64,000 bases of DNA, taken from assembly GCA_041741415.1 (NCBI GenBank), contig JBGSKC010000036.1:186001-250000 (forward strand), in the 5' to 3' direction. Each line of letters opens with the position of its first letter. The stretch's first letter is position 1. Of the stretch, positions 62,567-64,000 are shown piece after piece. A model generated the notes under the pieces. That model searched no databases. It worked only from the letters and a program-made list of their open reading frames with translations, and was not told where the DNA came from. The position numbers and the translations under genes were made by a program. This stretch comes from JANQTF01 sp041741415 (lineage in GTDB: Bacteria; Bacteroidota; Bacteroidia; J057).

Positions 62567-64000
62567 ATGCGAAGCCTACTTCTCCTCGCCATTTGCCTCC
62601 TGGCCTGTTCAGCCGCTCAGGCGCAAGAATGGCAAGACCCCCAAATGATTGGTCGAAACAAGCTCCCGGGCCATAGTTCGGCCACCGAATGGCTCTATCC
62701 AACCAGCGCCGCAGCCCTGCTGCAGGTACGGCAGGACCTCCCCTTTCGCCAAAGCCTCAACGGCAAATGGCGATTCCAGATGGTCGCCAATCCCGATGCT
62801 GCCCCCGCCGATTTCATGATGCCAGCAGTTTCCCATGAGCAATGGACAGAAATTCCAGTTCCCTCCAACTGGCAAACCCTCGGCTATGGCCAGCCCATTT
62901 ACACCAACATCGTTTATCCCTACCCGGTCAACCCGCCCTTCGTTCCCACCGACAAAAACGAAACAGGCCTCTACCGCAAGTACTTTGCCTTTCCCTCAGC
63001 ATGGGCCGGCAGAAGGGTGTTCCTGCATTTTGCCGGGGTGCAGTCGGCCTGCTATGTCTATCTCAACGGCCAGGAAATCGGCTACAGCGAAGGCAGCATG
63101 ACTCCCGCCGAATTTGACATCACCGACCAGCTCCAGCCCGGCAACAACCTGCTGGCTGTGAAGGTGATCCGCTGGTCGGATGGCAGCTACCTCGAAGACC
63201 AGGATTTCTGGCGGCTCAGCGGCATTTTCCGCGATGTCTTCATTTATTCCACCCCGCAGGCCCACCTCGAAGACCTCTATGCCTACCCGCAGTTTGGCGA
63301 TGACCTCAGCGAGGCAGCGCTCAACATGGAAGTGAGCATCCGCAATTTCGGCAAGAAAAAGGTCAAGGGCCACGCTGTTCAATTTTCTCTCTACGACCCC
63401 GACAAACAGCTCGTTTTTGAAGCAGCGCTCGAGCTCAGCGGCAGCCTGAAACAGGGCCAGGAAACTGATCTTTCCTTTGGGTGGCCCGTGCCCAATCCCC
63501 GCCTGTGGAGCGCGGAAGATCCCCAGCTTTACACCCTCGTTGTCGAGCATCTCGATGCCAAGCGCAATTCCATCGAAATCATGAGCACCCGGGTGGGCTT
63601 CCGGGAAATGAAAATTGAAAATGGCCAGTTTTTGGTCAACAGAAAGCCCGTCCTCCTTCAGGGGGTTAACCGCCATGAAACAGATGCCAGAACCGGCAGG
63701 GCCATCTCTGAGGCCTCGATGCGCCTCGATGTGGAGCTGATGAAGCAAAACAATTTCAACGCCGTCAGAACCTCCCATTACCCCAACCACCCAAGATTCT
63801 ATGAGCTCTGCGACGAATACGGCCTTTATGTGTGGGATGAAGTGAACCTTGAAACCCATGACCTCTGGGCCAACTACAACTACCAGGTCGGAGACAGTGC
63901 CCAATGGAAGGCGGCACTTGTGGACAGGGCAGTGTCGATGGCCCAGCGGGATAAAAATCACGCCTGCATCGTGACCTGGTCGCTAGGAAACGAGTGCGGC
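62567..64000 (+). CDS. Beta-galactosidase, GH2 family (3' end outside window)
   Basis: The first 478 codons of an exported GH2 enzyme; it runs off the right edge. The ATG at 62567 gives a signal with LLAC (lipoprotein) or AQAQ (signal peptidase I). The sugar-binding sandwich (FRQSLNGKWRFQM, IPVPSNWQTLGYGQPIYTN), Ig-like region and barrel start are present: QGVNRHETDAR, VRTSHYPNHPRFYELCDEYG, and SLGNECG with the acid/base Glu near 476 at the very end. It would release beta-galactose from glycans in the periplasm or at the surface. Confidence 0.95.
   Translation, partial: MRSLLLLAICLLACSAAQAQEWQDPQMIGRNKLPGHSSATEWLYPTSAAALLQVRQDLPFRQSLNGKWRFQMVANPDAAPADFMMPAVSHEQWTEIPVPSNWQTLGYGQPIYTNIVYPYPVNPPFVPTDKNETGLYRKYFAFPSAWAGRRVFLHFAGVQSACYVYLNGQEIGYSEGSMTPAEFDITDQLQPGNNLLAVKVIRWSDGSYLEDQDFWRLSGIFRDVFIYSTPQAHLEDLYAYPQFGDDLSEAALNMEVSIRNFGKKKVKGHAVQFSLYDPDKQLVFEAALELSGSLKQGQETDLSFGWPVPNPRLWSAEDPQLYTLVVEHLDAKRNSIEIMSTRVGFREMKIENGQFLVNRKPVLLQGVNRHETDARTGRAISEASMRLDVELMKQNNFNAVRTSHYPNHPRFYELCDEYGLYVWDEVNLETHDLWANYNYQVGDSAQWKAALVDRAVSMAQRDKNHACIVTWSLGNECG

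Overview
The window reads as chromosomal DNA of a marine-type or free-living Bacteroidota, most likely class Saprospiria (inference). The reasons are two type IX secretion sorting domains (genes at 6875-9952 and 57315-61115), an ECF sigma / FecR / TonB receptor / DUF4249 lipoprotein set, PKD and TonB_C proteins with short cytoplasmic tails, an M43 cytophagalysin-type protease, and few recognisable Shine-Dalgarno sites. G+C is fairly high except in a visibly AT-rich islet near 3.8-4.9 kb. No rRNA, tRNA or CRISPR array was seen.

Layout. 1-2.2 kb (minus): ethanolamine-type permease followed by a truncated glutamine-synthetase-like ligase. 2.3-6.4 kb (plus): GH29 fucosidase lipoprotein, an AT-rich GIY-YIG/DUF4357 gene with a perfect inverted repeat upstream, a GNAT acetyltransferase and a Tat-type metallophosphoesterase. 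6.9-9.95 kb: 14-repeat T9SS propeller protein. 10.4-14.7 kb: SDR epimerase, then a large BNR-propeller protein on the other strand. 14.9-21.7 kb (minus): three tiny exported peptides sharing a C-x-G-x4-C motif, a membrane-anchored 6-bladed propeller, a MauE-like membrane protein, and an RND adaptor and pump. 22.3-27.5 kb (minus): complete ECF sigma / FecR anti-sigma / TonB receptor / DUF4249 module.

27.7-31.3 kb is the most accessory part: a STAND NTPase with an EAD11-like N-terminus and seven near-identical TPR-like repeats, directly abutted by a REP-associated tyrosine transposase with flanking and internal REP palindromes. 31.3-34.3 kb: large metallophosphoesterase and a toxin-antitoxin pair whose VapC toxin is frameshifted. 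34.5-39.9 kb: class IV aminotransferase, an outer-membrane protein with poly-aspartate inserts, a P-loop protein coupled to an ABC exporter with a degenerate ATPase, and rhamnose mutarotase. 40.4-47.3 kb: ABC-2 exporter pair, small lipoprotein, ankyrin protein and a YnjBCD-like importer. 47.5-57 kb: two paralogous anchored PKD proteins (one with TonB_C), M43 protease, DUF2027/Smr protein and a second BNR-propeller protein. 57-64 kb: tandem 87-bp repeats, a giant Ig-like T9SS protein, bacilliredoxin and a GH2 beta-galactosidase cut off by the window end.

Intergenic regions are rich in palindromes. A dispersed repeat family recurs near 6.5, 10.0-10.25 and 53.1-53.26 kb.
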